Shown piece after piece: positions 62,292 through 64,000 of a stretch of DNA of 64,000 bases (the stretch's first letter is position 1; each line of letters starts with the position of its first letter). Made by a program: the position numbers and the translations under genes. Source of the stretch: an uncultured Schlesneria sp. (lineage in GTDB: Bacteria > Planctomycetota > Planctomycetia > Planctomycetales > Planctomycetaceae); the NCBI GenBank assembly GCA_903871875.1, contig CAIQIR010000017.1, positions 20,958-84,957 on the forward strand. The letters run 5' to 3'. The notes below the pieces were generated by a model that did not search any database, had not been told where the DNA came from, and saw nothing but the letters and a program-made list of their open reading frames with translations.

Positions 62292-63841
62292 TGCACCGAA
62301 TCCACCAGCTGACGTGTACTGCCGACGAAGCGGTCTCTCGCATCCCCGACCAGGCCACCGTGGCCTGCGGGGGTTTTGTGGGCGCCGCGCATCCCGAGGC
62401 GCTGACGGCGGCACTGGAACGTCGATTTCTGACCAGTGGCTCGCCCACCGGCTTGACCCTGGTGTACGGCGCGGGGCAAGGCGATGGAAACGCACGCGGG
62501 TTGAACCATCTGGGTCACGCGGGATTGATCCGTCGCGTGATCGGTGGCCACTGGGGCCTGGCTCCGCGCATCGGTCGGCTGGCACTGGCCAATCAAATCG
62601 AAGCTTATAACTTTCCGCAGGGTGTGATCTGTCAGCTTTACCGCGATATTGCCGCGGGTCGACCGGGTTGTATTACCCATGTGGGGCTGGGAACATTTGT
62701 CGATCCCGAGTACGGCGGCGGACGACTGAACCCGATGACAACGATCCCCTTGATCGAGCGAATCGAACTCTCGGGTCGAACGTGGCTGTTTTACAAAGCT
62801 TTTCCGATTCAAGTGGGATTGATTCGGGCCACCGCCGCCGATCCCTTCGGCAACCTGTCCATGGACGAAGAAGCGGTCATCGGCGAAGTGTTGCCGATCG
62901 CTCAGGCGGTGCGAAACAGCGGTGGAATTGTCCTCGCGCAGGTGAAACGACTGCTCGACCATCCCTTGATACCCGGTCAGGTGCGCGTGCCGGGAATCCT
63001 GATCGATCAGATCGTCGTCGCGGATCCCGACGAACATCACCAGACATTCGCCGAACCGCTGAACGAGACCTACTTCCAGCCCGCCTCGATGCAGGATGCC
63101 ACGGCGAGCTTCCAATCATTAGGGACATTGCCTTGGGACGAACGACGGATCATCGCGTCGCGTGCCTGTGACGAACTTGTGCCCGGTGCCATCGCCAATC
63201 TGGGTATCGGTATGCCCGAGGGGATTGCGCGAATCGCCGCTGAACGCGGTTTGCTGGATCAGGTCACGCTGACGGTGGAAAGCGGCCCGATCGGTGGGAT
63301 GCCTGTCGGAGGCCTGAGCTTCGGCGCGTCCGTCCATCCCCAGGCAATTATCGACCAACCGGCGCAGTTCGATTTTTACGACGGCGGCGGCTTGGACTTC
63401 GCAGCACTCGGGGCGGCTCAAATTGACGGACAGGGGAACGTGAATGTCTCGCGGTTCGGTTCGCGTCTGGCGGGCGTCGGGGGCTTTATCAACATCTCGC
63501 AAACGGCGAAACGCGTGACCTTCTGCGGGACGCTGACTTCAGGGGGACTCGAGGTTGCTGTCGCCGATGGCCGACTGCGAATTGTCCGCGAAGGAATGCA
63601 TCGCAAATTTGTCACCACGGTCGAACAATTGTCTTTCAGCGGTGTGGTGGCTCGCGACGGAAAACAGGAAGTGCTGTACGTCACCGAGCGAGCCGTCTTT
63701 CGCCTGACCAGCGACGGGCTGGAGCTGATCGAAGTCGCTCCCGGAATCGACGTGGAATCGCAGGTCCTGGCGCAATTGGACTTCCGCCCGATCATCCGCC
63801 AGATCAAGCCGATGCCGCCCCATCTGTTTGTCGGCCGCTAA
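62291..63841 (+). CDS. acyl-CoA:acetate/3-ketoacid CoA-transferase (fused alpha/beta type)
   Basis: From the ATG at 62291, one base inside the SDR stop, the product is 516 residues. The alpha half has [20 protein letters not shown] and EYGGGRLNP, and the beta half has [18 protein letters not shown]. The active-site glutamate is probably E330 in [14 protein letters not shown]. The enzyme moves CoA between an acyl-CoA and a carboxylate such as acetate or acetoacetate. Being fused in one chain, it resembles YdiF/SCOT-type enzymes. Coupling with an SDR suggests a pathway for hydroxy- or keto-acids, for example ketone-body-like compounds. The gene ends about 160 bases before the window edge. Confidence 0.93.
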   Translation: MHRIHQLTCTADEAVSRIPDQATVACGGFVGAAHPEALTAALERRFLTSGSPTGLTLVYGAGQGDGNARGLNHLGHAGLIRRVIGGHWGLAPRIGRLALANQIEAYNFPQGVICQLYRDIAAGRPGCITHVGLGTFVDPEYGGGRLNPMTTIPLIERIELSGRTWLFYKAFPIQVGLIRATAADPFGNLSMDEEAVIGEVLPIAQAVRNSGGIVLAQVKRLLDHPLIPGQVRVPGILIDQIVVADPDEHHQTFAEPLNETYFQPASMQDATASFQSLGTLPWDERRIIASRACDELVPGAIANLGIGMPEGIARIAAERGLLDQVTLTVESGPIGGMPVGGLSFGASVHPQAIIDQPAQFDFYDGGGLDFAALGAAQIDGQGNVNVSRFGSRLAGVGGFINISQTAKRVTFCGTLTSGGLEVAVADGRLRIVREGMHRKFVTTVEQLSFSGVVARDGKQEVLYVTERAVFRLTSDGLELIEVAPGIDVESQVLAQLDFRPIIRQIKPMPPHLFVGR

Positions 63842-64000
63842 CACTTTCGCGATCAACCGTAAATAGTCGTCCCTGAAAAAAGGCCCGGCTGATTTTCCGC
63901 GGACGGGGTGCGTCGATTCAGATGAAAACCGGAGCCGGGTTTCGCGGCTGACATTGGTTTTTGTGTATGAGATCGATGAGTAGCCGCCAAAATGCGTGGA
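63842..64000. other. tail of the window
   Basis: I see no gene start or structure that can be supported in these last 160 bases. Confidence 0.4.

Noticed and set aside
1..64000. tRNA, rRNA and CRISPR arrays
   Set aside because: I looked for T-loop-like GTTCGA motifs with a matching acceptor stem and for regularly spaced repeats; nothing passed. GTTCGA hits lie inside coding frames.

Overview
The window looks like a chromosomal segment of a planctomycete (phylum Planctomycetota). The evidence is the set of lineage-typical families: a DUF1501 protein beside a cytochrome-c/DUF1549/DUF1553 (PSD1) protein, a second PSD1 protein, a DUF1080 protein, a Cys-less sulfatase fused to an SGNH hydrolase, a neutral ceramidase-like protein, two membrane-bound spermidine-synthase-like proteins, a Ser/Thr kinase with a C-terminal membrane anchor, and formylmethanofuran:tetrahydromethanopterin formyltransferase. 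Genes are mostly in short directons, intergenic spaces are long, and many starts lack a strong Shine-Dalgarno sequence. I saw no rRNA, tRNA, CRISPR array, prophage or intact insertion sequence. The genus is not identifiable by eye.

Layout. 1-4658 (minus): PSD1 then DUF1501, the first half of which lies in the window. 4946-9243 (minus): a tight four-gene operon of aldehyde dehydrogenase, D-threonine aldolase/D-serine dehydratase-like enzyme, aldo/keto reductase and phytanoyl-CoA dioxygenase-like protein. 9557-16896 (plus): trans-sulfuration-type PLP enzyme, PfkB sugar kinase, DUF1080, membrane spermidine-synthase-like protein and ceramidase-like protein. 17070-25397 (minus): di-haem peroxidase, lipid-linked saccharide flippase, Ser/Thr kinase and the 1003-residue sulfatase/SGNH fusion. 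25575-29582: gcvT, a tandem pair of small paralogous membrane proteins, and small unknown genes. 29827-32243 (minus): ABC permease and ATPase. 32442-35233: a frameshifted leucine-rich-repeat gene, a repeat-rich gene-poor stretch and a zinc-ribbon-like gene. 35392-41676: galactonate-dehydratase-like enolase, an ABC-2 permease and the second PSD1 protein. 41760-43351 (minus): 5-formyltetrahydrofolate cyclo-ligase and ftr. 43528-51839: a UvrA paralogue, a lipoprotein, a 976-residue spermidine-synthase-like protein, an orphan FliN/SpoA protein and an RluA pseudouridine synthase. 52062-63841: type III glutamine synthetase, Mrp ATPase, GT4 glycosyltransferase, asparagine synthase, DAHP synthase, APS kinase, and an SDR/CoA-transferase pair.

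Functionally this is core and accessory metabolism: one-carbon transfer (gcvT, cyclo-ligase, ftr), nitrogen assimilation (glnN with a plausible sigma-54 promoter, asnB), sulfur and aromatic biosynthesis (cysC, DAHP synthase), polysaccharide synthesis (flippase, GT4, possibly asnB) and degradation of complex organic matter (PSD1/DUF1501, DUF1080, sulfatase-like, enolase superfamily). No single new defence or mobile system is evident. The strongest unusual points are the sulfatase fusion lacking its formylglycine cysteine, a UvrA paralogue without the insertion domain, the LRR frameshift at G AAA AAC, the tandem duplicated small membrane genes with their shared upstream region, and the cyclo-ligase/ftr operon.
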